This document shows, in pieces, positions 6,926 through 15,399 of a stretch of 31,631 nucleotides of DNA. The stretch spans positions 1-31,631 of the forward strand of contig JBHHXG010000012.1 of the NCBI GenBank assembly GCA_046756985.1. Direction: 5' to 3'. Each line of letters begins with the position of its first letter. The first letter of the stretch is position 1. The translations under genes and the position numbers were made by a program. The stretch comes from JBHHXG01 sp046756985 (GTDB taxonomy: Bacteria > Pseudomonadota > Zetaproteobacteria > Mariprofundales > Mariprofundaceae). The notes beneath the pieces are model-generated. The model was not told the DNA's origin, searched no databases, and saw nothing but the letters and a program-made list of their open reading frames with translations.

Positions 6926-8960
6926 GCAAACAGGCAATGATGCGCTGATTAAGCGTATCGAAGCGCTTCGAGCGGAACTAAAAGAACATAATTACCGTTA
7001 TTATGTGCTGGATGCGCCTGTCATCAGCGATGCGGCATACGACAGGCTGCTGCGTGAACTGCAAGAGCTGGAAAAAGAGCTGGGCGCTCCTGTTCCTGCC
7101 GATTCGCCAACTCAACTTGTCGGAGCACCACCCAGCCAGACCTTTGAGCCTTTCACACACGGGCTGCCGCTGCTTTCCCTTGCCAATGCCTTTGATGCCG
7201 ATGAAGTGCGCGAATTTGATCGGCGTGTGCGCGAAGCTGTGGATACAAAGTATATTCAATATGTGGCTGAGCCCAAGATTGATGGCCTGGCTGTCAATCT
7301 TCGTTATGAAAAGGGGACACTGACAACGGCAGCAACACGAGGCGATGGGCAAACCGGTGAGAACGTTACCGATAATATCCGCACCATTAAGGATATTCCC
7401 TGGCACTTACAGACTGTTGCAGACGTGAAACTTCCTGACGTGCTGGAAGTGCGCGGTGAGGTCTACATGCCCAGAAAGGCATTTGCCGCCCTGAATGATC
7501 AGCAGCGGGCAAACGGTGACAAGATGTTTGCCAACCCACGTAATGCCGCAGCCGGGTCGCTGCGTCAGCTTGACCCTAAAGTTACCGCCAAACGTGGTCT
7601 GCGGTTTTTTGCCTATGCTTTCGGTCTGGGGGGAGACTCGTTGGCCCGGACCCAGTCAGGTGTGCTGGGTTTGCTACAAAACGCAGGCTTTCCTGTTCAG
7701 CAGCATGCTCTGCTTCCCGGTGTGGAAGAATTATTGAACCATTTTCAGGAGTGGCTTGAGCGTCGGCCGGTGCTGGATTACGAAATAGATGGTCTGGTTT
7801 ACAAGGTCGATGCCATTGTATTGCAGCAGCAGCTTGGCGCCGTGGCCCGCTCACCGCGCTGGGCAGTGGCGCACAAGTTTCCCGCCGAGGAAGCGCAAAC
7901 AACTATAGAGCGCATTATCTGGCAGGTGGGAAGGACTGGAGTGATTACGCCGGTGGCGGAGATGACGCCGGTTCAGGTTGGTGGTGTTATGGTCTCACGG
8001 GCCACGCTGCATAATACCAATGAACTCGCACGCAAGGATATACGCGAGGGAGATGCCGTCATTGTTCGCCGCGCCGGTGATGTGATCCCGGAAATCGTGA
8101 AAGTTACCATGCCCGCAGGCAGCCAACGTACCGGTAAGCCTGATGTGCCGACGCTCTGTCCGGAATGTAGTGCTGCGGTGGTTAAGCCGGAGGGAGAGGC
8201 GGCAATTCGCTGCAGCGGTGGCTTGTCATGTCCCGCACAACTTAAGGAGCGTCTGCGGCATTTTGTCTCGCGTCCGGCCATGGATATTGAAGGATTGGGT
8301 GAGAAGCTGATTGCAATGCTGGCCAATGAGCCTGTGGACTCACCGTTAAAGCTCAACTCGGTCGCTGACATCTACCGAATTGATTTTGATGCGCTGGCAG
8401 GGCGTGAGGGTTTCGGGGAAAAGAAAATCGGGAACATTAAAAAAGCGATTGAGGCAAGCAAGGCCCAGTCTTTGCCAAGATTCCTGTTTGCACTGGGCAT
8501 ACGCCATGTTGGTGAAGTGACTGCCAATGCATTAAGCCAGCATTTTCGCTCGATGGAAGCAATTCGGGATGCAGACATGGAGGCGCTGCAAAGTGTGCCG
8601 GATGTAGGGCCTGAGGTGGCTGCAAGTATCAGGAGTTTTTTCGCTGAGACGCACAACAGGGATGTGTTGCGTCTTTTACAGGCAGCCGGTGTGCATCCGC
8701 AGGAAGTAGAATCAGCAGCGGAGAACCATCCGCTATCCGGTAAAACAGTCGTGCTTACCGGAACGCTGGGGCAGATCACACGCCATCAGGCAGAGGAACA
8801 CTTACGGAAGCTTGGAGCCAGACCCGCTGGTTCTGTTTCGAAAAAAACCGACTATGTTATTGCCGGCACCCACGCAGGATCCAAGCTCACAAAAGCCCGA
8901 GAACTGGGAGTACGCATTGTTGACGAGGCTCAGCTACTGGACTGGTTAAACGAGAAATAA
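6894..8960 (+). CDS. ligA: NAD-dependent DNA ligase LigA
   Basis: 688 residues, normal family length. It seals single-strand nicks in replication and repair using NAD+. In order: an N-terminal Ia domain with YYxxD (about 35-40), the adenylation domain with AEPKIDG (nucleophile K128), the OB fold, a four-cysteine zinc finger (CPEC...C...C), helix-hairpin-helix repeats, and a C-terminal BRCT domain (about 610-688, SGKTVVLTGTL). The ATG at 6894 lies inside the end of tlpA and has GAGGGG at 7-12 nt upstream. Being last in the mucD run is probably transcriptional convenience rather than a functional link. No convincing terminator follows. Confidence 0.97.
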   Translation: MSHGARSNPDKQTGNDALIKRIEALRAELKEHNYRYYVLDAPVISDAAYDRLLRELQELEKELGAPVPADSPTQLVGAPPSQTFEPFTHGLPLLSLANAFDADEVREFDRRVREAVDTKYIQYVAEPKIDGLAVNLRYEKGTLTTAATRGDGQTGENVTDNIRTIKDIPWHLQTVADVKLPDVLEVRGEVYMPRKAFAALNDQQRANGDKMFANPRNAAAGSLRQLDPKVTAKRGLRFFAYAFGLGGDSLARTQSGVLGLLQNAGFPVQQHALLPGVEELLNHFQEWLERRPVLDYEIDGLVYKVDAIVLQQQLGAVARSPRWAVAHKFPAEEAQTTIERIIWQVGRTGVITPVAEMTPVQVGGVMVSRATLHNTNELARKDIREGDAVIVRRAGDVIPEIVKVTMPAGSQRTGKPDVPTLCPECSAAVVKPEGEAAIRCSGGLSCPAQLKERLRHFVSRPAMDIEGLGEKLIAMLANEPVDSPLKLNSVADIYRIDFDALAGREGFGEKKIGNIKKAIEASKAQSLPRFLFALGIRHVGEVTANALSQHFRSMEAIRDADMEALQSVPDVGPEVAASIRSFFAETHNRDVLRLLQAAGVHPQEVESAAENHPLSGKTVVLTGTLGQITRHQAEEHLRKLGARPAGSVSKKTDYVIAGTHAGSKLTKARELGVRIVDEAQLLDWLNEK

Positions 8961-9045
8961 CACCAGCACCTTTATTTCTGGGCCATCGCGACCCGGGCAT
9001 GGACCAATATTGTGAACCCTGCAGGCAAATCAGGAGGTTTGCTCT

Positions 9046-9321
9046 TTAATCCTCGTCTGGAACGAAGAACGTCGCAGTTTTGCCAGCGCCTTCAAGTGTC
9101 TTTCCGACTGCCTTGCCCGTGCCTACGACAGCACCCTTGGTAACGCCCACGACTGGATTGGTGTGTTCGGACTCCGCCGCCATTTCCTTGGGGGCCTCCG
9201 TCCAGCCGGTGGCAGTTTCCCCGACACCTTCGGCCAGTTTATCACCGGCGTTACCCGCCAGAGCCAAGGCAGGGATAGCCAGTACAAGCGTGGCAATAGC
9301 CAATAAGTAGCGTATTTTCAT
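9046..9321 (-). CDS. Small exported protein, TIGR04073 (exosortase system-associated)-like
   Basis: 91 residues. A clear signal peptide ends near residue 22 (LALA|GNAG). The mature part is about 70 residues, rich in Gly, Thr, Lys and Glu, with the pattern KLAEGVGETATGW-T-EAPKEM followed by a glycine-rich VKG-type segment and an aromatic-proline end (FFVP). This resembles the small secreted proteins of family TIGR04073, reported near exosortase loci. The match is by pattern only, and no exosortase or PEP-CTERM gene is in the window. The ribosome binding site is excellent (AGGAGG, 5-6 nt from ATG). It is a single gene with its own probable promoter. Confidence 0.72.
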   Translation of the reverse strand: MKIRYLLAIATLVLAIPALALAGNAGDKLAEGVGETATGWTEAPKEMAAESEHTNPVVGVTKGAVVGTGKAVGKTLEGAGKTATFFVPDED

Positions 9322-9355
9322 CTCTGCACCTCCTTTAATACAATGGGCTGTCCAT

Positions 9356-9384
9356 TACATAGCAGATGATGATTGTGTCTGCAA
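9356..9384 (-). promoter_or_regulatory. Probable promoter of the small exported protein gene
   Basis: Reading leftward: a -35-like TTGCAG (9384-9379), a 17-bp spacer and an extended -10, TGC followed by TATGTA (9361-9356). The position is about 35 bp upstream of the start codon at 9321. Hexamer matches are only three of six each, but the spacing and the extended -10 TG make it plausible. Confidence 0.4.
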
Positions 9385-9454
9385 TACTTGCCCTTTGCGA
9401 TGCGGTTGATGTCTACTGGGAATGAGATATTTATGGTTTGAGGCGAGTGGCGTG

Positions 9455-9793
9455 TCAGTCGGCACAATGTTCCTCCAGATGGTCAAAACTAAACAAATCA
9501 TCCAGCATAATGCCGACCTGAACAGCGGAATCTGTATCGGTCTGCTGCAACCAGACGACTGTGGCTTTACCAAGTGCGATCTGGCCCTTATCCGGAACGG
9601 TGATGTTCAGAGACAGGCGCTGACCGATCTCGCAACATGGCTGATGCTGACAGACAAGGCTGAGTCCACCACCTGAAATATCTCTTAATTTGGCCTCTAC
9701 GGCAAACGGTTGCCCCGTCTCATCGTAGGCGCCGATTTTCAGTGGCAGTTCCGTTGTGCGGCGTTCGTGTTCTCTGCGTTCGTCTGTTTGCAT
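9455..9793 (-). CDS. PilZ-domain protein, predicted c-di-GMP receptor
   Basis: 112 residues forming a single PilZ domain. The N-terminal arginine motif ERREHERR (R7-x3-R11) and the DISGGG motif (residues 38-43) are both intact, so binding of cyclic di-GMP is predicted. No other domain is present, so it likely works by binding a partner protein. The pilus/secretion ATPase and pseudopilin genes lie 18 kb away in this window, so a link to pilus control is only a possibility. The start has AGAGAA upstream. It is leftward and stands alone, with a 133-bp gap before the exported-protein gene. Confidence 0.9.
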   Translation of the reverse strand: MQTDERREHERRTTELPLKIGAYDETGQPFAVEAKLRDISGGGLSLVCQHQPCCEIGQRLSLNITVPDKGQIALGKATVVWLQQTDTDSAVQVGIMLDDLFSFDHLEEHCAD

Positions 9794-9878
9794 GTTTCTC
9801 TTCGCTCCGTACGCTTATTCTAGACGCTTTATCTGATTGTGCAGCTGTTGAGTGTTCATTCGGTGCTGTTGCCGGGGA

Positions 9879-9907
9879 TTGACGTTTATATTCTGGGGCT
9901 TTATGTT
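9879..9907 (+). promoter_or_regulatory. Promoter of tRNA-Gln
   Basis: TTGACG (9879-9884), a 17-bp spacer and TATGTT (9902-9907), ending 13 bp before the tRNA. A GC-rich discriminator (GCGCGCC, 9908-9914) follows, typical of stringently controlled stable-RNA promoters. Confidence 0.75.
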
Positions 9908-9920
9908 GCGCGCCTTCCGA

Positions 9921-9994
9921 TGGGGGATCGTCTAACGGCAGGACAGCGGACTCTGACTCCGTCAATCAAGGTTCGAATCCTTGTCCCCCAGCCA
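9921..9994 (+). tRNA. tRNA-Gln(CUG)
   Basis: A complete cloverleaf. The acceptor stem is TGGGGGA (9921-9927) with TCCCCCA (9984-9990), discriminator G, and CCA encoded at 9992-9994. The anticodon loop CTCTGAC presents CUG, reading CAG glutamine codons. The T loop is GGTTCGAATCC. A good promoter lies upstream. Confidence 0.97.
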
Positions 9995-10150
9995 GTTCCA
10001 CTGCCGTTCAATCGCGATTTTGCGACACAGGGCAATCTAAATTTATTTTCATGTGATGTTCATCATGCTGTCATGGGGTTGACGCTATATTTCTTCTTGT
10101 CTGGTGCCACTCCCTCCTCCCCTCCCTAGTGTTTTGCATCAGACATTGAG

Positions 10151-10180
10151 GCCCCGGCTTATGCCGGGGCTTTCTTTTTT
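10151..10180 (+). terminator. Rho-independent terminator
   Basis: An 8-bp GC-rich stem (GCCCCGGC, TTAT loop, GCCGGGGC) is followed by TTTCTTTTTT. It reads rightward and lies 156 nt beyond the tRNA-Gln gene, so it probably ends that transcript, or a short RNA from the intervening 10000-10150 stretch. It also shields the converging leftward EEP gene, which ends at 10198. Confidence 0.88.
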
Positions 10181-10197
10181 GCTGCGGGCGTCTGATT

Positions 10198-10956
10198 TTA
10201 TTTCAACCGAATTTCGCCGGCGACAGGCAGATGATCGGAGCAAAGCATCGGCAGCGACTGTACTGATTGCAAAATCAAGTCGCCTGAAACCAGGATATGG
10301 TCCAGCCTTCTCCGTGGCTGCCAGCTCGGGAACGTCCGTGGGATCTCTCCATCATAGCTGCGCAGACGTGTGTGGTTCAGCAGGTGCTCCATTTCACGCG
10401 ATCCTGGTGCGCAGTTAAAATCACCCATAACAATGGTCGAACGATGCTGATTGATCAGACTGGACAGATAGCGTATCTGGCGCACGCGGCTGCTTTTGCG
10501 CAGGGAGAGATGCGTGGCGATAACCACGATGGTTTGTCCCTTGATCTGAAAGCCTACTTCCAGTGCCGCGCGTCCGTGCCGGGATGCAGGCAGTCGGTGC
10601 TCACAGACATGCGTCCATGGCAGTTTGGCCAGCAGGCCCAGTGTCATGCAGGCAAGCGGGCCAATTTCTCTTGTGGTCAGGGAATGACTGTAGTCAAAGC
10701 CCGCCCGCATGGCGATATATTCCTGCTGGTGGATAAAATGGGAGCGGAATGAACCGGCGTCGGCTTCCTGCAGGGCCACGATATCAAATGGTGCCAGTGC
10801 TGCTGAAATGCTGTCGAGGTTGGCGTGGACATGGCTGTGTGGAAGTAGATAGCGCATGCTGTGCGTCAGCATATGCGATGGTCTGCGGCTGCCTATCCCC
10901 GCCTGCATATTGAAAGTAGCAACCCGTAAGAGGGTTTGATTGTTCTCCTGGTTCAG
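10198..10956 (-). CDS. Endonuclease/exonuclease/phosphatase (EEP) family hydrolase
   Basis: A metal-dependent phosphodiesterase-fold protein of the DNase I-like superfamily. Motifs in order: RVATFNMQAG (first strand with conserved Asn), LQEAD (metal-binding Glu), ATHLSLR, MGDFNCAPGS (catalytic Asp and Asn) and SDHLPV (catalytic Asp-His pair). The substrate is unknown (nucleic acid, phospholipid or phosphoinositide-like). The first ATG (10908) lies just after the conserved Asn and would remove it, while the frame is open upstream. The best candidate is a CTG at 10956 whose CTGA overlaps the rmuC stop, giving 252 residues; this start is inferred. It is co-transcribed behind rmuC and the thioesterase. 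Confidence 0.85.
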   Translation of the reverse strand: MNQENNQTLLRVATFNMQAGIGSRRPSHMLTHSMRYLLPHSHVHANLDSISAALAPFDIVALQEADAGSFRSHFIHQQEYIAMRAGFDYSHSLTTREIGPLACMTLGLLAKLPWTHVCEHRLPASRHGRAALEVGFQIKGQTIVVIATHLSLRKSSRVRQIRYLSSLINQHRSTIVMGDFNCAPGSREMEHLLNHTRLRSYDGEIPRTFPSWQPRRRLDHILVSGDLILQSVQSLPMLCSDHLPVAGEIRLK

Positions 10957-12110
10957 CTGTCTTCTCTCGGAAGTTTCTGTGCATCTTCCAGCTCGACTTT
11001 TTCGATCTTCTCAAACTGGCTGCTGATTTTCTTCGCCGACTTATGGATTTGCTCGGTGTCTTCATGTGCCTGGCGGATGTGTGTCGCAAGCTTGTCAAAG
11101 CGGACGCCGAAGCGCCCAAAGTCTTCGGACAGCTTGCGCAAATGTTCCTGGATAATATGTACCTGCTTGCGCGTTTCCGCATCTTTCAGGGCGGCGGCAA
11201 CCGTGGTCAGAATGGCCATCATCGTTGTCGGGCTGGCAACCCACACACGGCGGCGCTGGGCATGGGCGACGACAGCCTCGTGACGGGCATGCAATTCGGC
11301 GAACACGGCCTCAGAAGGCAGAAACATAATAGCTCCATCGGTTGTTTCACCCGGAATGATGTAGCGATCAGCAATGTCATCGATATGTTTTTTGATATCC
11401 TGTTTGAATTGTGCAGCAGCCTGGGTCCGTTCCGCTTCGGACAGGTCGGGGTTGACGCTGCGCTGATAGTTTTCCAGCGAGAACTTTGAATCCACACCCA
11501 TATATCCAATCGGTTCGGGCAGTTTGATCAGACAGTCCACCCGACGGCCGTTGGAGAGTGTAGCCTGCATCTCAAAAGCGGATGCTGGCAGGGCCTGCTG
11601 TACAAGCTGGTGCAGCTGAACCTCGCCAAATGCACCGCGGGCGCGTTTATCGGTAAGCACGTCCTGCAGGGAAACAACATTTTCGGAAAGCTGTGCAATG
11701 CGCTCCTGTGCCTTGTCAATAAGGCTTAGGCGGGTCAGTACGTCTGCAAACACTTTCTGGGTCTTTTCAAAGCCCTTGTCGAGGCGCTCATCAACACGGC
11801 CTGATATGCGATCCAGTTTTCCATCAACGGTTTTCATCAGGCGGTCAAACTGCTTGTTTAGTGTATCGGTTGATCCTTTCATCGACTGCTGAACGCTGTC
11901 GGTAATACGTTGCTGACTGCCGCTCATTGCATCACGCAGGTTTTCGGAAAGCAGGCGTTGTTTACTTTCGGTGATTTCACTGATTCTTGCAAGCAACATG
12001 TCCTGCACCTGATCGGCCTTGCGCGACTGCCTCTGGATGAGCAACAGGGCTGCCATCAGCAATATAATGGATATGGCCACCAGAATGACGAGAAGTCCTG
12101 TTGCACTCAT
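10953..12110 (-). CDS. rmuC: RmuC-family DNA recombination protein
   Basis: 385 residues. An N-terminal transmembrane helix (about 5-25) is followed by a long coiled coil (about 35-155) and the conserved RmuC nuclease-like domain (about 160-330: RGAFGEVQLHQLV, GRRVDCLIKLP, GVDSKFSLENY), then a second helical tail. RmuC proteins limit DNA inversion and recombination at inverted repeats; a nuclease fold related to restriction endonucleases is proposed for the family. Its start overlaps the thioesterase stop by 4 bp and its stop overlaps the EEP gene start, so the three form one leftward operon. Two nuclease-type proteins in one operon hint at a shared nucleic-acid role. Confidence 0.92.
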   Translation of the reverse strand: MSATGLLVILVAISIILLMAALLLIQRQSRKADQVQDMLLARISEITESKQRLLSENLRDAMSGSQQRITDSVQQSMKGSTDTLNKQFDRLMKTVDGKLDRISGRVDERLDKGFEKTQKVFADVLTRLSLIDKAQERIAQLSENVVSLQDVLTDKRARGAFGEVQLHQLVQQALPASAFEMQATLSNGRRVDCLIKLPEPIGYMGVDSKFSLENYQRSVNPDLSEAERTQAAAQFKQDIKKHIDDIADRYIIPGETTDGAIMFLPSEAVFAELHARHEAVVAHAQRRRVWVASPTTMMAILTTVAAALKDAETRKQVHIIQEHLRKLSEDFGRFGVRFDKLATHIRQAHEDTEQIHKSAKKISSQFEKIEKVELEDAQKLPREDS

Positions 12111-12562
12111 GGTTGTTCCAATACCTGCTGGCGCAGCCTTTTCACAAGCGACTGCATGGCCTTCTCCTCCTCTGTGTATGCTTCGACAGCGGCAACAGCT
12201 TGGGGTTGCCGCTGTTCATCAATCGCGGCATAAACAAACACGGCCTCCATAATCAAGCTGTCTGCGTCTGCGGTTCTAATCTCGACAGTCGTCCACAGGC
12301 TGCTCTTTCCTGTCAGCACAACCCGCGCATGCAATTCAAGAGCCTGGTCACGATGTGCAGGCCGGTGGAATCGCGTGCGATGCACGCCCAGCGTCAGGCA
12401 TGGCAGCACAGCATGCTTGTATGCAGCAAGATAACCGATTTCGTCTGCCAGTGTTAAAAGCCGCCCACCATGCATGATCCCATATTGATTCAGATCCTCA
12501 TCATTAACAGTATATGTTCTAGAAACCTGTGATGCATGCATTGGTCTGCCAGTCATGCGCAT
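12107..12562 (-). CDS. Hotdog-fold acyl-CoA thioesterase (YciA/BACH-like)
   Basis: About 151 residues, one hotdog domain that hydrolyses acyl-CoA thioesters to free acid and CoA in the cytoplasm. The QYGIMHGGRLLTLADEIG block gives the central helix with the catalytic acidic residue, followed by RTRFHRPAHRDQALELHARV (substrate-binding strand) and the TTVEI strand. ATGs at 12562, 12556 and 12541 are all possible; no strong Shine-Dalgarno decides between them. The open frame extends to 12643, but that part is not protein-like for the family and faces the divergent DUF4390 gene. It is first in the thioesterase-rmuC-EEP operon. Confidence 0.87.
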   Translation of the reverse strand: MRMTGRPMHASQVSRTYTVNDEDLNQYGIMHGGRLLTLADEIGYLAAYKHAVLPCLTLGVHRTRFHRPAHRDQALELHARVVLTGKSSLWTTVEIRTADADSLIMEAVFVYAAIDEQRQPQAVAAVEAYTEEEKAMQSLVKRLRQQVLEQP

Positions 12563-12679
12563 AATGTAGCTATTGTGAGCGATAATGGAAATGGCATGCG
12601 TTTGTCCGCATCTGGTTATCGGGGTAAATGGAGATTCCGGCATCGAACAATGCAGTTTGCGCTGCTACACTCCCGTTTC

Positions 12680-13243
12680 ATGACAAGGTTTTGCTGCTTC
12701 TCCGGCTGTGCGCGGCGCTTCATGGCGCTGTTGCTGCTTGTGTCCGGTACGCTATTCAGTGCTGGTGCAAGGGCCGCCGATACTCTCGAACTAAGCGTGG
12801 ATGCCAGCCAGGACGTAATTTACTGCGAAGCAAAGCTGAGCCATGAGCTTGAGGAGATTGCTCACGCGCTCAGCGAAGGGACAACGATCACCTTCAACTG
12901 GGAGGTTGAAGTTGCCGCAGTAAGGGATTTCTGGCTTGATAAACAAGTGGCCAGTGTCCACATCGCATACAAGGTGGTGCCGGATCTTGTCTCCCGCAGT
13001 TGGCAGCTGTTGGATCTGGGCAGTGGCATTACTCGCCGAGTTTTCACGATTGAAGAAGCACTGCAGTTTCTTGTTCGACTTGAGCATTTTCCAGTACTGG
13101 ATCGCAGCCTGTTAGAGCAGGACGTATTGTATCGTATGAACATTGCACTCGTAGAGCAGGTGGGTGAGATCAAAGAAGGATGGTGGGCAAATCTCTGGGG
13201 TGCGGAGAAGAATTCTGCAACGCTGGAATTTTCTCTTCCATGA
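12680..13243 (+). CDS. DUF4390 exported protein preceding ntrY
   Basis: About 187 residues. From the ATG at 12680 there is a basic N-terminus, a hydrophobic core (MALLLLVSG) and a likely signal cleavage after GARA. The rest is a beta-rich domain with the DUF4390 pattern (LSVDASQDVIYCEAKL, FNWEVEV, a W-LDLGSGI strand pair). DUF4390 proteins are typically encoded immediately upstream of NtrY-like kinases, as here, and probably act in the periplasm. Their function is unknown. An ATG at 12650 is an alternative start. The gene overlaps ntrY by 4 bp (ATGA at 13240-13243), so the two are tightly coupled. It is divergent from the thioesterase. Confidence 0.8.
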   Translation: MTRFCCFSGCARRFMALLLLVSGTLFSAGARAADTLELSVDASQDVIYCEAKLSHELEEIAHALSEGTTITFNWEVEVAAVRDFWLDKQVASVHIAYKVVPDLVSRSWQLLDLGSGITRRVFTIEEALQFLVRLEHFPVLDRSLLEQDVLYRMNIALVEQVGEIKEGWWANLWGAEKNSATLEFSLP

Positions 13244-15399
13244 GAAATCCCGGTCTGATGCGCTTGCTGCCGTTGGCTACAGCTGTTGCCCTGCTGGCAC
13301 TTACGATCAGTCTTTGGCCGTCGGGCACAGGCGGTGGCGGGGGTCTGGTGGCATGGGCCAATATTGTATTACTGATGGGCCTTGCCGTGGTTATGATGCT
13401 CTACGGTTTGCGGTTACTGCGGGAGCGGCAGGAACCCAGGGCAGGGTCGCGCTTGCGTGCCAAGCTGGTGATTGCGTTGGTTGGTATGTTGCTGGTGCCT
13501 TCGATGATTATCCAGATTGCTGCGAGTCAGATGGTCGAACGCGGCATGGATGTATGGTTCGACATGCGTGTGGATACGCTTCTGGACCGGGCGCTTGATC
13601 TGGCGCAAGGATTTTATGCCCGCGTTGAAACCGACATGAAGCAAAGCATGATTGCATACATGAGTGATGCCGTGCTTGTTGCCGCAGCTGCAGGAAGTAC
13701 ACATGACTACAGTACGTTAAACACACGGCTTTCCGAAATTCGCGACAAGGAAGACTGGCAGCAGTTGCAGCTTTTTGATGTGAACGAGCGTTTGATTGCA
13801 GGTGTGCAGGCAGGCGGTTTGAGTGCTTTGAAAGCTGAGCCGTTGACAGAAGCGGCTCGTCTTTCCGCCACGCTTGGCCGCGTTGTGGCTGAGCTAGTCA
13901 CCCGGGATGGCAGCGAGGTTGCCGTTGGTTATGCGCCCCTGAGCGGACCGCAGGGCGTAGTCGGCCTGCTGCGTGTAGAAGTACAATTGGCTGAGGGGGT
14001 TATGCGCAGTGCCCGTGTTGTAGAATCGGATTACCGAACTTATCGCGAGTTGGAACGCAACCGCCAGGGCATTCGTGACACATTTACGCATGTCATGCTG
14101 ATCGTAACGCTGCTGGTTGTGCTTGTTGCCGGTATGGTTGGAGTGGTTTTTGCGCGGCGCCTGACTTCACCCATCGGGGAACTGGCGCGGGCGCTGCACC
14201 GTATCACAGAAGGCGATCTGGATGTGTCCATTCCGGAGGTCCCCCAGGATGAACTGGGTTCTCTGGTACGGTCCTTTAATCGCATGGCATTGCGTCTTAA
14301 ACAGAATGTTGAAGCCTTGGAAAAAACTCAGGAAGAGTTGACGGATGCGCTGACGAGCAGCCGTCAGCGCCAGTATGTGCTGGAGACTCTGCTCGCCAAC
14401 CTGCACTCAGGTGTCTTGCTGGCGGATGCGAACGGGCAGATTCGCCTGTTGAATCAGTCGTTGAAGGAATTGTTGCAGCTGCCTGCAAGCTGGGCTCCGG
14501 GCCGCGAGGTTATGTCCGTATGCACCGGTCGTTTACGGGATCTGGGGAAGTTTTATAATGAGCTTTGCCACCAGGCAGAAGAGCATTTGCAACGTGAGTT
14601 CGAAATTGCAATGGATCATCAGAATATTCATATCCTGGCGCATGGAGCTCGTTTGAGTGCGGTTGGGTCAGCCAGCTTTTCAGGCTATCTGATGGTGCTG
14701 GATGATATCAGCAGTCTTGCCGAGGCGCAGCGGAACCGTGCCTGGGCCGAAGTGGCGCAAAGGCTGGCACATGAAATCAAAAATCCATTAACGCCGATTA
14801 AGCTTGCTGCAGAGCGTTTGCAGCGGCGGTTCCGACACCAGATCGAAGATGAAACGGTTTTTGATACCTGCACACAGGCTATTATCGGGCAGGTTGAGCG
14901 CCTGCAGCGCCTGATTGCAGACTTTTCAACACTGGCGCGTATGCCGCAGCCCAAGCTGCGAGAGATTTCCGTTCAGTTGCTGCTACAGGAAATGCGTGAA
15001 TTATACAGCGCCTATCCACGGGTACAGGTTGATATGCCTGATGACGGCATAACATGCTGGTGTGACCCTGATCAGCTTCGCCAGGTGCTGATTAACCTTA
15101 TGGATAATGCATTGGCAGCGACGGAAGAAAAAGGCGCTGATGTACATCTGTACGGGCAGGCAACCGGTGAACATATCGAATTCCACATGCTGGACCGTGG
15201 GCCCGGTATTTCTGCTTCTGCGGCGGAACATATTTTTGAGGCATATTTTTCGACCAAGGATGCCGGTTCGGGACTGGGCCTGGCAATCGCCAAGCGCATT
15301 GCCGAAGAGCATGACGGTGAACTGTCGCTGCTTTCGCCGGTTAAGCCGACGCACTTCTGCTTGCGCCTGCCTATTCATCCGGCTATGGGGGAATCATGA
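13240..15399 (+). CDS. ntrY: NtrY-like sensor histidine kinase
   Basis: A 719-residue membrane histidine kinase. It has two N-terminal transmembrane helices (about 10-30 and 38-60), a third at about 75-97, a periplasmic sensor region (about 98-283), a fourth transmembrane helix (about 284-305), HAMP (about 305-360), PAS (about 375-490), the HisKA H-box LAHEIKNP with phosphoacceptor H511, and a HATPase domain with N, G1 (DRGPGI) and G2 (GSGLGLAIAKRI) boxes. It phosphorylates the NtrX-like protein encoded next, with which it overlaps by 4 bp. NtrY/NtrX pairs respond to nitrogen, redox or oxygen cues in various proteobacteria. The direct coupling to trkA/trkH suggests an ionic or osmotic output. 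The start is the ATG in the ATGA overlap. Confidence 0.93.
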   Translation: MRNPGLMRLLPLATAVALLALTISLWPSGTGGGGGLVAWANIVLLMGLAVVMMLYGLRLLRERQEPRAGSRLRAKLVIALVGMLLVPSMIIQIAASQMVERGMDVWFDMRVDTLLDRALDLAQGFYARVETDMKQSMIAYMSDAVLVAAAAGSTHDYSTLNTRLSEIRDKEDWQQLQLFDVNERLIAGVQAGGLSALKAEPLTEAARLSATLGRVVAELVTRDGSEVAVGYAPLSGPQGVVGLLRVEVQLAEGVMRSARVVESDYRTYRELERNRQGIRDTFTHVMLIVTLLVVLVAGMVGVVFARRLTSPIGELARALHRITEGDLDVSIPEVPQDELGSLVRSFNRMALRLKQNVEALEKTQEELTDALTSSRQRQYVLETLLANLHSGVLLADANGQIRLLNQSLKELLQLPASWAPGREVMSVCTGRLRDLGKFYNELCHQAEEHLQREFEIAMDHQNIHILAHGARLSAVGSASFSGYLMVLDDISSLAEAQRNRAWAEVAQRLAHEIKNPLTPIKLAAERLQRRFRHQIEDETVFDTCTQAIIGQVERLQRLIADFSTLARMPQPKLREISVQLLLQEMRELYSAYPRVQVDMPDDGITCWCDPDQLRQVLINLMDNALAATEEKGADVHLYGQATGEHIEFHMLDRGPGISASAAEHIFEAYFSTKDAGSGLGLAIAKRIAEEHDGELSLLSPVKPTHFCLRLPIHPAMGES

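Noticed and set aside
8953..8979. AGAAATAA/TTATTTCT inverted repeat at the end of ligA as a terminator
   Set aside because: The stem is AT-only and weak, and no U-tract follows.
10079..10107. A second TTGACG promoter upstream of the terminator, suggesting a small RNA
   Set aside because: The hexamer at the right spacing for a -10 box (TGGTGC) is a poor match, and nothing else supports a small RNA gene.
12573..12581. TTGTGAGCG, identical to half of a lac operator
   Set aside because: It is a single 9-bp half site with no symmetric partner and no LacI-type gene nearby; chance is likely.
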